DNA from: Oreohelix idahoensis
Lineage: Eukaryota; Mollusca; Gastropoda; Stylommatophora; Oreohelicidae
Direction of reading: 5' to 3'
NCBI GenBank assembly: GCA_024509875.1
Contig: JAMPIV010019831.1
Location: forward strand, 248,001-312,000
DNA length: 64,000 bases
The translations under genes and the position numbers were made by a program. Positions 39,350 through 50,379 of the stretch are shown piece by piece; position 1 is the first letter of the stretch; each line of letters opens with the position of its first letter. Below the pieces are notes generated by a model. It made no database searches, was not told the origin of the DNA, and saw only the letters and a program-made list of their open reading frames with translations.

Positions 39350-40234
39350 TACATAGAACGGTATATAAATAATAGCCTAACTATATATACTGGTGGGTCA
39401 AAAGATGAAGAAGGACAACTAGGAGCAGGAATAGCAATACCAAAATTTAAAATTTACAAAAGATACAAAGTAACAGGTAATACATCCATCTTTACAGCAG
39501 AATTAGTGGCAATCCTAAAAGCTTTAGAAATAGCTGCAGAAAGCCCACCCAAGAAAGTAACCATTCTCACAGATTCCCTTTCAGCAGTTTTAGCTATCAG
39601 AAACAGAAATGGTTGTAGTAGGCCAGATATTATAGAGGAAATACTATAGGTTAATACATATCTGCATACGACAGGATGCAGGACAACACTAACATGGATA
39701 CCATCACATGTGGGGATAGCAGGAATTGAGCTTGCAGACAAAGAATCCAAAGGGGGGAGAACTAGCCACAACAAAATTGAAGTAGGCCTAGGGAAGTTCG
39801 AAATAAAGAGCTTAATTGATCAAACAATAACTAAAGAGCGGATAACAGCATGGGACCAAAGTAAAAAAGCAAGACAAGCCCATAAAATCCTAAAAAAACA
39901 AGCAAAAAATGTCACATAAAAGATGAACTAAAAATACCAATTAATAAAATATTGCTAAGGCTCAAACCTCTACACCTCACGGTAGAAGTGGAACGACTAA
40001 GTAAGTAAGCTAAGGCTCAAGCTTGGAACTGGATATTTCATGATTGAGGAACCCACATGTGAAGAGTGCCAAGAACCAAACACAATTGGACACTTTCTGG
40101 TGGACTGCAAGAAATATGACCAACAGAGGCAAAACATTAAGACATACTATAGTAAACACCAGGTAGAAATGAATGTAGAAAATCTCATAGGCACAAAGAC
40201 CCCTTCAGAAATGCAAAAGTTAATAAAACACTAA
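39350..40234 (+). pseudogene. LINE B2 ORF2, RNase H and C-terminal tail
   Basis: RNase H in the order YTGGSKDEEGQLGAG (the first catalytic Asp is changed to Gly), AELVAILKALEIA, LTDSLSAVLAI, then TAG in EEIL-stop-VNTY near 39646, then WIPSHVGIAGIELADKES. A frame break and short duplication near 39900-40020 follow, then the CEECQEPNTIGHFLVDC tail up to 40234. Loss of the Asp, the stop and the frame break make it inactive. Confidence 0.87.
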
Positions 40235-40596
40235 ATTACCAAAACAAAAGCAAACATATAAAAAATAAATAAGGATCCGAGCCAGTAGTCCAAACCAGAG
40301 AAAGATTCACCCAAGATACATACAGATTAACCAAATAAAGCATCCAGCGAAAATTAAAAACATACCATATTAGACAATTGCATATTTTAGATAAAAAATA
40401 ATAAAAAAAACCAATATGAACTATAACTACAAAAAGAAAATACCTACTAGAGATAATATAGTATAAAATAAATACAAACAAAAACATTTTACAACAAAGA
40501 AAACACGTCCTGATATAACCAACAACCCCATGCATATGGTAGATGGTTGAAAGGGGCGTGCTACAAAGAAAAGTAGCAAACACGGTAAAAAAAAAA
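40235..40596 (+). other. 3' UTR and A-rich tail of LINE B2
   Basis: Non-coding sequence matching B1 (17023-17158 and 19771-19970). It ends CAAACACGGTAAAA plus further A. No gene is seen. Confidence 0.85.
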
Positions 40597-40606
40597 CTGT
40601 ACTGAA
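40597..40606 (+). other. Boundary decamer CTGTACTGAA (B2/A4)
   Basis: The right copy of the B2 target duplication and at the same time the left flank of A4, which starts inside ORF1 with GAAGAAAATAAATAATAC. Confidence 0.85.
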
Positions 40607-40981
40607 AGAAGAAAATAAATAATACTAGTCAAACTGTCTGAACTAAAAGAAGGAAGTGAAATAATACTAAAAAGAATGGAAAGTGAAAGACAGGAGATTA
40701 ACATAGGGAGAGAAGGGAATGTAGCATTGGATGAAAACAGGAAAGTGGTCAAAAAGAACAAAAGGCAACAGGAAAACAAAAGCAACCTAGAAGAAACTAT
40801 CAATGAAACTATCAAAAACGATTTGAGGTACTTTTACCACACTTAGCAGAAGAAGTTAGGGAAATAATGACAAGTATAAATGAGGATTTTCTTGAGAACT
40901 TGATTGATAATGGGTCCACAAGTACAGGAAATACAGAATAAGAGCAAATTTGATAGTTAACCAAAATAAAAGGTATACTAG

Positions 40982-41817
40982 ATGATGTTAAAATTCAATT
41001 TAGAAAGATTTAGAATTATACAGTGGAATTGTAGGGGTATCAAAAAGAATTTTGCACCCCTACTATCAGAGACAGGAGGAACTACTGATATATATGCTCT
41101 TCAAGAGACCCATTTAAACCCAAATAGGAGATATAGTTGTAAGGGCTTTAAGATACTTAGACACGATATGAAAGAAGGTAGAGGAGGTGGTGTCGCAATC
41201 TTAGTTAGCGAAAAATGTAAAATCATAGACTGGGAAGTATTTAATACAACCAACATAGAAGGTATCCAGGTTACTATAGCAGCTGAACCAAACAATCTAA
41301 CAATTCTAAATGTATATGCTAAAGATGGCACAATTAAAGATGAAGAAATACTAGCCATAAGTACCAGACTAGGCCCCAAAACAATCATAGTAGGCGATTT
41401 TAACTCCCATCATTATGCTTGGGGTGGACAACATGCAGATAATGCAGGAAAATGCCTACTTGACTTCATAGAAAACAATGAACTACTAATACTAAATGAT
41501 GGATCTGCAACTAGAATTAATCCACAAGCTAATAGGGCAGACTCAGCAATAGACATAAGTATAGCAACAAACAACCTAGCGAATGTAAATTGGGAAGTGT
41601 TACAAGACACAAACTCAGATCATCTGCCCATTATAATAACCATGCATGAAAATGTCATTCCAAACCCAGAACCAGAGAAACCTACCTTCAACTATAAAAA
41701 AGCAAACTGGGAAGCTTTCCAATCAGAGTTGGAGGTGATGGAATATAAAGACATGGAATCAGATGATACTGACTTGTGGGCAGAAACACTGACCAATGAA
41801 ATTCTGAAAATAGCAAT
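40982..41817 (+). pseudogene. LINE A4 ORF2, apurinic endonuclease domain
   Basis: A complete AP-type endonuclease is visible: IIQWNCRGIKKN with Asn, ALQETHLNP with Glu, GRGGGVAILV, LTILNVYAKDG with Tyr, VGDFNSHHYAWGG with Asp and Asn, DSAIDISIATNNLA, and the final NSDHLPIIIT with Asp-His. This enzyme nicks one target strand so that the 3' end can prime reverse transcription, so it determines target choice. The frame is open up to the SINE at 41818, and RT resumes behind it at 42136. Confidence 0.88.
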
Positions 41818-42122
41818 TTTTTTTTTTTTTTTTTTTTTTTTCGTACGCCCGCTAATACTCGAGGCGAAATCTCAGGTTATTATTTATGTCTAACCTGACA
41901 TTGATTTTACGTGAGTATCCCTTTATTTTTTGTACAGAGACAGGTGTCCCTCGCCATTCAGGCAAATACTCGCCGATTTCGGAGGTACCCATTGCAGCTG
42001 GGTCGGCTCAGGAGCTGCCAGTCCCTGGTCGACGATCAAATGTCTCGCCAGGTGAGTTAAAGTATCGACAAAAATAAATGCCATCCTGTATCACCCGGTA
42101 GTATAACCACTACGCTAGCGTT
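41818..42122 (-). mobile_element. tRNA-type SINE, 305 bp, with poly(A) tail
   Basis: On the minus strand it starts AACGCTAGCGTAGTGG, with a good pol III A box (TAGCGTAGTGG, plus-strand 42107-42117), and ends in about 23 A (poly(T) at 41818-41840). A 13-bp duplication TGAAAATAGCAAT flanks it (41805-41817 and 42123-42135). A B box is weak: a GATCGTCGACC stretch near 42030 is the best candidate. The poly(A) tail implies a helper LINE other than A (CAA tail) or RTE (trinucleotide tail). Confidence 0.82.
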
Positions 42123-42135
42123 TGAAAATAGCAAT

Positions 42136-45110
42136 AAAATATATACCAAATAAAAATATGCCACAGCACCTTAAACCAATAAATAACATTAATAAGAAAA
42201 GAAAAACTCAGTGGAATAAAGAACCAGTTGCCTGGTGGAATAAAAGCTGTGCAGAAATTCATGAGAGAAGAAAAAGGGCCTTACAAAAATATAGAAAAAA
42301 CAGAACAGAAGAAAACTTGATGAGTATAAACTTATTAGGAATGAATCTAACAGAATAATTTTTAAAGCTAAAGAAACTAACTTGAAGGAGTTTTGTCAGT
42401 CACTTAAACCTAGCACTCAAATTAAAGAAGTATGGACAAAGCTTAAGGCAATCAAAGGGAACAATAAGAAAACAATAATGCCAACAATCAAACTACCAAA
42501 GAGAGCAGAAACAGATAAAGAAAAAGCTAATGCCCTAGCTGAGTATTTCTATAAAGTCAGTGCAAAAAGTAGTCTTGGACAGGAAGAAAATGAGAGAAGA
42601 GAAAGACTTAGGATACAGTTTTCAAAAGAACTACCAGACCAGATAGATGAAACAAACTATTTAGATGCTGATATAACAGAGGAAGAGGTAACTAGTGCAA
42701 TAAATGAGAAATCTAACACTGCCTCAAGGCATGATATACTTTGTTATGAAATCCTTAAGAAAGTACCCAAAAAAACTATAAACAAAATAACTTCCCTTTA
42801 TAACAAAATCTGGAGCTTAGGAAAGATACCAAAAGCATGGAAAGTAGCTATGATAGTACCCATCCTAAAACCCAATAAGGAAGCCCATGATAAAAGTTCA
42901 TATAGGCCTATCTCCTTAACATCACAACCAGGTAAAATACTAGAAACTGTAGTAAATAAAAGAATTAAATTCTACTTGGAAAAAAACCAGTTATATAGCC
43001 CAAACCAGTCAGGGTTTAGAGCAGACAGAAGTACAGTAGACCAGCTTGTAAGATTAGAACACGATGTAAAGCTAGGGTTCAAGAGGAAAAAGAAAACAGT
43101 GGCAGTCTTTCTAGATGTAGCTAGAGCATATGATGAATGCTGGAGAGATGGAGCTCTTTACAAAATGAAAAAGATTGGCATTACTGGTAAAACCTATAAG
43201 TATCTAGAAAACTTTTTACAGGACAGGTAATTTGCTGTACAGGTGAATAATAATAGGTCAGAAATATATGAACAACAGAATGGGATTCCTCAAGGATCAG
43301 TGATTTCTCCTTCAATTTTCACTATAGCTGTAAATGATTTAGCAGATGAATTTAATGACATAAAGAATGCAGTATCACAATTTGCAGATGACTGTGCCAT
43401 TTGGCGATCTGGAAAAAACTTGGACCATGTTTACCAAAAACTTCAAAAACAAATAGACAAAGTTTCAGAGTGGATGAAAAAAGTTAGTGCTTCCCAATGA
43501 ATGTAAACAAAACAGTAGGTATCATTTTCAGCAAAGGAAATTTTTAAAAAAAATAACAAAATCAATATAACCATTAAAGGACAGAAAATATGTACCTCCT
43601 CAACAACAAGATTTCCGGGCATAACTTTAGATGAACAACTAAATTATAATAAACATATAGACAATTTAGTAGAAAGCTGTAGGAAACCCCTAAATATATT
43701 AAGGATTGTAAAAGGTAATGGATGGAAGGCCAGCAATAAAATAATGCTTATGTTCTACAAGTCTTTCATCAGGGGGAAACTGGATTATGCCAGCATAGTC
43801 TATGACTCAGCTTCAGCTTCTAACAAAGCAAAACTGGACAGGATTCCAAATGCAGCCATGAGAACCATTGCTGGTGCATTTATATCAACACCAGTAGAAG
43901 CTCTAGAAGTAGCTCTTGGCATACCTCCCCTTGGTCTAAGAAGTAAAGAACTAAGATTAAATTATTGGAGTAAAGTAGCACAAGAATTGACCCACCCAGC
44001 ACATAAAGCATTTGTCAAAAACCAACCAAGTGTATGGGAAGTCCCCTTAAATAAAGATAGATATCCAACAGGGTGGAGAACTATAGAAGATCAAACGCAG
44101 CTCAAAGAACTATCAAACACAATTAAACATAGTAATAAATATAGAAGCAAAATACCACCCTGGGAACTAAAAACACCAATCATAGACTACTCACTTACGG
44201 AAAAGATCAAACAAAACATAGAAGACAAGGAAGCCAAAATGATAAGTAGAAAGTTCATTGATCAACAAACTAAACAAAGCCTGGCCGTCTACACTGATGG
44301 ATCTAAGGGTGATAGTGGGCAACTAGGTGCCGGAGTTGTAATACCACAATGGGGAATAAAAAAGAGCTACAGTGTAACTGAAGGGACTTCGATTTTTACC
44401 GCAGAGATGGTAGCAATTCTTAAAAGTTTAGAAATAATCGAAGATAACCCACCAGAAGCTGTTACGATATTTACAGACTCACTATCATCCCTACAAGCAC
44501 TAGAACACCCAGGTAAATGTAGCCGGCCAGACATAAAGGAAGAAATTCTAGCAATTAATACATCACTAGGGAACAGAGGATGTAGTGTGAGGCTAGTGTG
44601 GGTTCCAGCACACATAGGTATTGCTGGTAACGAGTTGGCAGAACAGAACGCCAAGAATGGAAGAACAGATAAAACAATATAAGAGCAGGACTGGGAAGGT
44701 CGGAGATCAATAGCCAAGTGAAGATGGCTGTAAACGACGAATGGAAGACAATGTGGAAGAACAGTAGAAAAGGTAGACATGCGTTCAAACTGCTGAAAGA
44801 GCCAACGAGGACGCGCCAAGTCAGAGAAGAATTAAAGATACCATCAAACAAATAATTGTGGCGTCTCCGCCTCAGTGCAGCATACTTTATGATAGAAGAA
44901 CCACACTGCCAAGAATGTCAGGAAGAGAATGACATAGACCACTACCTGATCCACTGTAAAAAGTATGAACAACAAAGGCTTGAATTAAAAACTTACTATA
45001 GAAATCACAATATAGACTTGATAGGTGATAAGGTTTTAAGTATAGATGCCCCAAGAGATGCCCAATCAATACTTAAAAGATATATACATAAAACAAAGGA
45101 AAACATATAA
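42136..45110 (+). pseudogene. LINE A4 ORF2, reverse transcriptase, RNase H and tail
   Basis: RT motifs: IVPILKPNKEAHD and SSYRPISLTSQP, NQSGFRADRSTVDQL, VFLDVARAYDECWRDG, NGIPQGSVISPSIF, and QFADDCAIW (near 43380). Thumb: YKSFIRGKLDYASIVYDS. RNase H: VYTDGSKGDSGQLGAG, AEMVAILKSLE, FTDSLSSLQAL, then NELAEQNAK where the last catalytic Asp is Glu. Tail: CQECQEENDIDHYLIHC. Lesions are a frameshift near 42330, TAA at 43228-43230 (LQDR-stop in place of Tyr), a shared frame break near 43490, a lost base near 44672 and TAA near 44852. It cannot be expressed as one protein. Confidence 0.9.
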
Positions 45111-45123
45111 GGCTAGTAACCAA

Positions 45124-45201
<78 letters not shown>

Positions 45202-45580
45202 AAATAAAAAGAAAAAAACAACTTACTAACTGCTCATAGGACAAGGAAGACAACAAGGTATTCAATAAAAAAAAAACAACTTAAAAAGAACAAATATTAA
45301 TACAAAGTAAAACCAAGTGTAAAGGACAATTGTTATCAAGAAACAATACAATAGAGAAAATAAAATGGACAAATACTAATATAAATTGAAATCGGCAACT
45401 GCTAAAGACAATAGATATTTAAATTGAATACAAAATTAAAAAACAAAATGACACTAAATACCCCAATTATAACCAAATTTCAGGTTGAACAGGGTAGACC
45501 AAGATGGAACGAGAAGAGGCAATAACGGTCAGCTGTTAAGTGCCCGCCCTCCACCCATCACCTCATCAAAACAACAACAA
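45111..45580 (+). other. 3' UTR, TA microsatellite and CAA tail of LINE A4
   Basis: A TA run at about 45125-45197 (interrupted near 45150) sits at the same element position as in A2 and A3. The rest is the conserved A-family 3' UTR. The tail ends at about 45578. Confidence 0.85.
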
Positions 45581-45847
45581 CAGGAATGGTACTGTTCTCA
45601 TCGTTTCTTGTTAAAATGTGTTCTATATATTAGTGGAACACGAAACGTTTTTTGACGGCGTAACTGCCTTACATAAATAAGAATGTATCTGTCTTGAAAT
45701 AAAATAATACCGTAGTGCACGTCGGGTTTAGTGTCAATCGTTTTAAGAAGGTTTAACTATTTTTTTGTTTTAATTTGTACTATTGCGTTGAGGTGTGCTT
45801 CTAAAGTGCATTCTGAAGAGAGTGGTACCAGTTTTAAGTGGAGCATA

Positions 45848-45903
45848 GGGAGCCGCGCTGGTGTAATGGTTACCACACTGCGCTAGCGATCAGGTGTTCA
45901 AGG
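45848..45903 (+). repeat. tRNA-like SINE head fragment
   Basis: It contains a good pol III A box (TGGTGTAATGG, 45859-45869) and a B-box-like GGTGTTCAAGG (45893-45903) at normal spacing. No acceptor stem or 3' half of a tRNA can be paired, so it is the remains of a tRNA-derived SINE and not a tRNA gene. Confidence 0.6.
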
Positions 45904-46013
45904 AAATGAAAGTGATGAGGATGACAAGGAAAGACCTTGAACTGATGGTACGCATCAGAAGTACATAGCACGTGTTCGTGGAAGGCCTATGCTACTTTGT
46001 GAGCTAAAGGGTA

Positions 46014-46127
46014 TTGATTGATTGTTTGAATTATATGTTATTTGTTACAGTGACAGAGTGTGACCATAGGATGATTGATTGTTTGAATTATATGTTATTT
46101 GTTACAGTGACAGAGTGTGACCATAGG
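46014..46127. repeat. 57-bp tandem duplication
   Basis: GTTTGAATTATATG occurs at 46024 and 46081, and the following bases through GTGTGACCATAGGATG are identical in both units. Two copies only. Confidence 0.9.
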
Positions 46128-46250
46128 ATGAGCAGAATAAACGATACCGAAGCACACACAAAAAAAAAATAAAAAAAATAACCGACTAGGTTGAACTAGA
46201 CGCGCTTCCCAAAACGAGGCAAAACTTTTAAAAAAAAAGTGGGAGGAAGA

Positions 46251-46821
46251 ACACGATGTAAAGCTAGGGTTCAAGAGGAAAGAGACAACAGAGGCAGTCT
46301 TTCTAGACGTCGCAAGAGCATATGATGAATGGAAAAGATTGGCATTACTGGTAAAACCTATAGGTATCTAGAAAACTTTTTACAGGACAGGTATTTTGCT
46401 GTACAGGTGAACAATGATAAGTCAGAAATATACGAACAACAGAATGGGATTCCTCAGGGATCAGTGATTTCCCCTTCAATTTTCACTATAGCTGTAAATG
46501 ATTTAGCAGATGAATTTAACGATATTAAGAATACAGTATCACAATTTGCAGATGACTGTGCAATTTGGCGATCTGAAAGAAACTTGGACCGTGTTTACCA
46601 ATAACTTAAAAAACAAATAGACAAAGTTTCAGAGTGGATGAAAAGTTGGGACTTCCAAATTAATGTAAACAAAACAGTGGATATGATATTCAGCAAAGAA
46701 ATTTTTAAAAATATCACAAAATCAATATAACCATTAAAGGACAGAAAATATGTATCTCATCGACAACAAGATTTCTGGGCATAATTTTAGATAAACAACT
46801 AAATTGGAATAAACATATAGA
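46251..46821 (+). pseudogene. LINE A5 fragment, reverse transcriptase part
   Basis: It matches A4 43055-43665: EHDVKLGFKRKE, then VFLDVARAYDE, a deletion of about 30 bases, GITGKTYRYLENFLQDRYFA, NGIPQGSVISPSIF and QFADDCAIWRSERNLD (frame open 46329-46604), then a stop and frameshifts. Unlike A3 and A4 it retains the undisturbed AAAGTTGGGAC stretch near 46640, so it is from a different A sublineage. It breaks off at 46821, where an RTE-type sequence begins. Confidence 0.85.
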
Positions 46822-47770
46822 CATGTACGTCCAAGATGGGGGCGTGGTAGGCCGCACTTTTGTGTTGTGCATTTCATGTCGTCGTTTTGGAGTCTGCATC
46901 TGTGATAACAGCCCTTATTAAGGCTGTATGAGTTTGTAGTGTGTTTGGCTTTTTCTGGATTATGTTGCTAAGTATTTTAAAGATGAAAACATCAAGTTTG
47001 CCTATCATGTGAGTTCGCTGTTTGTGTTGATACAAGTAGCCAAGATGGCGGTTTTGTGATGTGTCGATCAGACAGTGTTTCAAAACATTACAGATTTATT
47101 GAGGGCTATTGTTACTGCTCCAGGTACATTTTTGTATGTACCTGCAAGGATACTTGGAGAGGAGATGGGCACCGCCAAGCAAACCTCTTGCCCACTGAAA
47201 TGTTATGATGGAAAGTCAACTCAGTAATAATTTGCCGGATCGGCCGATGCCCGGATTAACAACGACCGCGCTCTCATTGCCCCTTGAGAGTGATAAGTTA
47301 GCGAATGGGGTACAAACACCTGTTTTGAAACTTCCAAGAGAAAGTTTTGTTGTTGGAACTTGGAATGTACGCACGCTATATGCGTGTGGAAAAGTCAAAG
47401 AACTAACACATGAACTTGTTTGATACTCGTGGGACATCCTGGGCCTAGCAGAAGTCAGATGGACAGGATTCGGTGAATCAATAACGGATGATGGTCACAA
47501 AATTTGGTTTAGTGGAGATGAGTCTAAACATCAGCATGGAGTAGGTTTTATCGTACATAAAGATAGATTGAACTCTGTCATCAGCTGTACCCCAATAAAT
47601 AGCAGGCTTATCACCATTCGTATTGCAGCACATCCAAAGAACATCTCCATCATACAGGTATATGCCCCCACTACTGACTATGAGGATGAGGCAATTGATA
47701 CATTTTATGACAATCTGGATGAAGCAATTAAGAAAATTCCAAAGAAAGGTCTTCTCATCGTGTTAGGTGA
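46822..47770 (+). mobile_element. RTE-type LINE, 5' part only
   Basis: The sequence starts within LINE A5 and holds a 5' UTR (46822-47204) and the endonuclease end of the ORF. The remainder is cut off by the LTR at 47771. The rest of this RTE is expected beyond the right edge, on the far side of that LTR element. Its relation to the RTE at 15193 cannot be tested, because the two copies do not overlap. Confidence 0.75.
47205..47770 (+). pseudogene. RTE LINE endonuclease domain (partial)
   Basis: The frame starts MMESQLSNN and shows the RTE endonuclease pattern: VGTWNVRTLYACGKV, then TGA in HELV-stop-YSWD (47421-47423), DILGLAEVRWTGFGE with catalytic Glu, HQHGVGFIVHK, ISIIQVYAPT with Tyr, and GLLIVLGD with Asp. 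There the sequence is cut by the LTR at 47771. TGA stands where CGA (Arg) would be usual, a C-to-T change. The product is inactive. Confidence 0.88.
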
Positions 47771-48617
47771 TGTGGCAGTTAGAGAACGATTTACAGTCAA
47801 AGGGAAGGAATAAGGAGAATTAAGAATGGGACGGTTCAGATAGAGTACAAAAAGGGGATGCGCGAACAATGTTGCGCAGGAGAGAGGTGAACGATAAATC
47901 TTGTGGATCACGCTTTCTCAGCGGGCAGTCCAGAAACGTGAGGCAGAGAGGGAAGCCGCATATACGCGGGCAGCCGTGATAATGGCATTATTCAAGTAGT
48001 TTATGTGATAAATATTTCATGGACAAGGAAGTAGTTTGGGTAATGATTAACCCGAATTATTGAATAGGAGAAATTCTTGTCTAGAAGGAGAAAACCGTGT
48101 GAGTTAGTTTTATTCAGAAAGGAGAAGGTACGTCGGGTGAACTTTATTTCATTTAGACAGTAGTCCTGTTCTTCAGTGAGGCAAGAGAAATTAACACCCC
48201 CGGAGATGTCCGGTCTACCAATAGATAACCTGAACACTGAGAAGATAGATAACAATAGACATAAGACATTATAAGGAAGAAACAACAGAATATAGAGACT
48301 ATAGCACCTGAATGATCACTGATGGTTAAAAGGTCAGAAGGTGTAGATTCGATACTGGGCGAGAAAGAGAGTGGGGAAAGAAAGAACTTACATTGTATAT
48401 TCTATGATGGACCAAATGTGGAGGTCAGAGCAGACAGCAATGATCTTCTCATATATAAATAAACAATATTCACATTACAATGGCGTTATCGCATCACGTG
48501 CTGTGTGTGTGTGTGACTGTTGTGGTTATACAGCAAGTCAATGCTAACCACAGAGGAAAAGAACCTGGACAGACATTGTCATATAATAGGATTCGTAATA
48601 ATACCAGGGCTGCCACA
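47771..48617 (+). repeat. 5' LTR of gypsy3
   Basis: It starts TGTGGCAG and ends CTGCCACA, a perfect 8-bp terminal inverted repeat. Nine bases beyond it lies TTTGGTGCCGTAACC, a putative primer-binding site. A TATA-like ATATATAAATAAAC lies near 48450, about where an LTR promoter could be. The partner LTR is off the edge, so the right end rests on the TG...CA pattern and the primer site only. Confidence 0.75.
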
Positions 48618-49862
48618 TATTATGATTTTGGTGCCGTAACCAACCTCTTGCAGCAGCACACACACATTGTTTCAAAACAGTAGTTCAGCAACGAGGGTAT
48701 ATGCTGTCATCTCTCCTCGCTTCAGGCAGAAGACATAGATACGTTTGACGCTGTAACAGATTTCAACAACCACGGACGACAGATAGCCATGATAATACAG
48801 ACGGCATAGTACAACGAAGAAAAAGTCAAATTTACGTTTTTATAACATGAAAAAAAAACAGAGTGACAACAGTGTAAGTTGTAAACACAGAACAAAGTGA
48901 ACAGTATCGGAACCAGCCAAGCAGAAACGTCGGTCTGAAAACCAAGTCGGAATTTTCTTCTTTCAAATCGACCTGCACGAGAATAAGTCGCCACAACAAG
49001 GCAAATTACGCCACACATACAATTCGGGAGCCGAGACCAACCTCAGCCAGCATTGAAAATCAGTCATTCATCAAGACAAAGTACAACACACAATTTGGTT
49101 GATGACAGACTTCAAGAACCACGGACGACGGGGCAACGCAGATAGAAGGCAAAGTTGCAGTCAAAGTGTACAGTCAAAGTGTAAACAGAAGAAGTGACAG
49201 GTTGGGAACCACTCAACCAGAAACGCCAGCTCAGAAATCAAGTCAAGATTTTCTTTCTTCACGCCTGCACGAGAGAGGTTCGCAGAGACACAGCAGGTAC
49301 AACATTCGTTGTCCGGTAACACCAAGTCGGAAAAACAAATTGTTTTCATTCAAATCTTCCAGCACGGGGACGGGGACACTCATCATAGCAGACGGTCAGG
49401 TCAACGGGTATCGCTCATCAATTAGTCTTGACAGGTCATAGAGTGCAGTACAGTAACCGATTCACGACAGGTTTGTGTGTAGCAAAACAGTGTGTAGTCC
49501 GGATGGTATAAAAATATAACAATAGTGTTTGTGAAAAAAAAGGAAACGTCGGTCGCGCGGGCAAAATCGCGACAAACGAGTACTCCAACGAAGACGTCTT
49601 AATTAATTAGTTTAATTAGACATTATAGTAATATTATTGTTTTTAATATTATTAGTTGTTAATTACTATTCTTATCATTATTATTAGTATTGTAGTCTTA
49701 CTAATATTGAATTATAACAGTGTATGCATAACATTTGTTTTGGTAACCATAACATTGGTTTTTTTTCAGGGAACCTAAGACTAATAGAAAAATTTCCATT
49801 CATTTTCAGGTGCAAGTTAGTTTAAGTTAACCGTAGAAATAAGTAACTATTTTTCAGATTGT
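48618..49862 (+). other. Leader of gypsy3, with diverged long tandem repeats
   Basis: About 1.2 kb. Two related blocks begin near 48750 and 49102: both have CCACGGACGAC early, then a GGAACCA block followed by CAGAAACG, and later CTGCACGAGA. A third partial copy begins near 49320. The words GCCGTAACCAACCTC (48633) and GCCGAGACCAACCTC (49027) show that the primer-site neighbourhood is also repeated. AT-rich sequence follows up to the Gag-like frame. No coding sequence is supported. Confidence 0.65.
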
Positions 49863-50153
49863 ATGATGGCACAGGCCGAACAGACACAGCATAACATGCA
49901 AGATAGTCAGACTTTGGCCCTCATAAAGACGATTACCGGCACATTAGCCAGGGTAGACAACAGTGCTAAATACGCAAACATAAAAGGTAATGTAGACTTA
50001 TTTTCAGGTGTCCCACATGCATGCCGTAAGGGGCTTATAGACATTGACAAATATGCAATGTCAATAATAGCAGATGGAATGGAGAAAGTTAAAATTGCGA
50101 ATTTTTCATCTGATCACAGACTCTATCAGAAGGCAATTAGACACATTACTTAA
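49863..50153 (+). pseudogene. gypsy3 Gag N-terminal fragment
   Basis: A 96-codon frame starting at 49863 (MMAQAEQTQHNMQDSQ). TLALIKTITGTLARVDNSAK then YANIKGNVDLFSG aligns with gypsy2 Gag (IIALQKITETLQKNDNYAKF then FDGNKKKFRRWL). After the stop, related sequence appears to continue in other frames up to about 50300, so the gene seems frame-broken or internally deleted. Confidence 0.65.
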
Positions 50154-50309
50154 TGAAAGAGATCTTCAAGCAGAGTCTAAATCGTACGATACGATAGGGA
50201 AAGGACATTGTAACACACTTGTGATAGAGAAAACAAGGACACAAATAAAATCACAGAAACAGCGGATGTACGCGCACACTGGAACACACTTAATAAAAGA
50301 AGAATAAGA

Positions 50310-50379
50310 ATGGCGGTCAGGAATTTTGTGGCGGAAGTTAAAAAAGGGAAGTCCATAGAAATAAATAACATCAACATAG
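50310..50379 (+). CDS. Start of the gypsy3 long frame (left of the gypsy2 insertion)
   Basis: The frame is open from the TAA near 50205; the first ATG is at 50310 (MAVRNFVAEVKKGKSIEINN). It reaches the ATAG target duplication at 50376-50379, beyond which it continues in the same frame at 62503. Basic residues before the ATG (NKRRIR) suggest that the true start could be further upstream as part of a Gag frame. Confidence 0.55.

Larger units (their letters stand above)
24126..40596 (+). mobile_element. LINE copy B2, nearly full-length but 5'-inverted, with nested insertions
   Basis: B2 consists of an inverted 5' part (24126-27270: 5' UTR, ORF1 and most of the ORF2 endonuclease, read on the minus strand) joined to a direct part (27271-27383, then 37150-40596: rest of ORF2, 3' UTR, tail). 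Together they cover almost the whole element. Flanks are a 14-bp duplication that includes CTGTACTGAA. Later insertions are a GAA-tailed retroposon (26476-26764) and the REL LINE (27384-37149, itself split by an LTR element). Confidence 0.88.
40607..45580 (+). mobile_element. LINE copy A4, longest A copy, truncated within ORF1
   Basis: It runs from the ORF1 coiled-coil end (40607-40940) through all of ORF2 (endonuclease, RT, RNase H) to a 3' UTR with a TA microsatellite and CAA tail at about 45580. A tRNA-type SINE lies at 41818-42122. Unlike the other A copies it is followed not by CTGTACTGAA but by GGAATGGTACTGTTCTC, which shares only GTACTG. Confidence 0.9.
45581..46250. other. Unassigned DNA with a SINE-like head and a 57-bp tandem duplication
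   Basis: I see no protein gene. It begins GGAATGGTACTG next to the A4 tail. At about 45848-45903 lies a tRNA-like segment (separate entry) and at about 46014-46127 a tandem duplication. A-rich sequence with GATTGATTG words follows. This is the best candidate in the window for pre-insertion host DNA, though it may be older unrecognised repeat. Confidence 0.5.

Noticed and set aside
45848..45903. Possible tRNA gene with A and B boxes
   Set aside because: The sequence cannot form an acceptor stem or complete cloverleaf; a SINE head is more likely.
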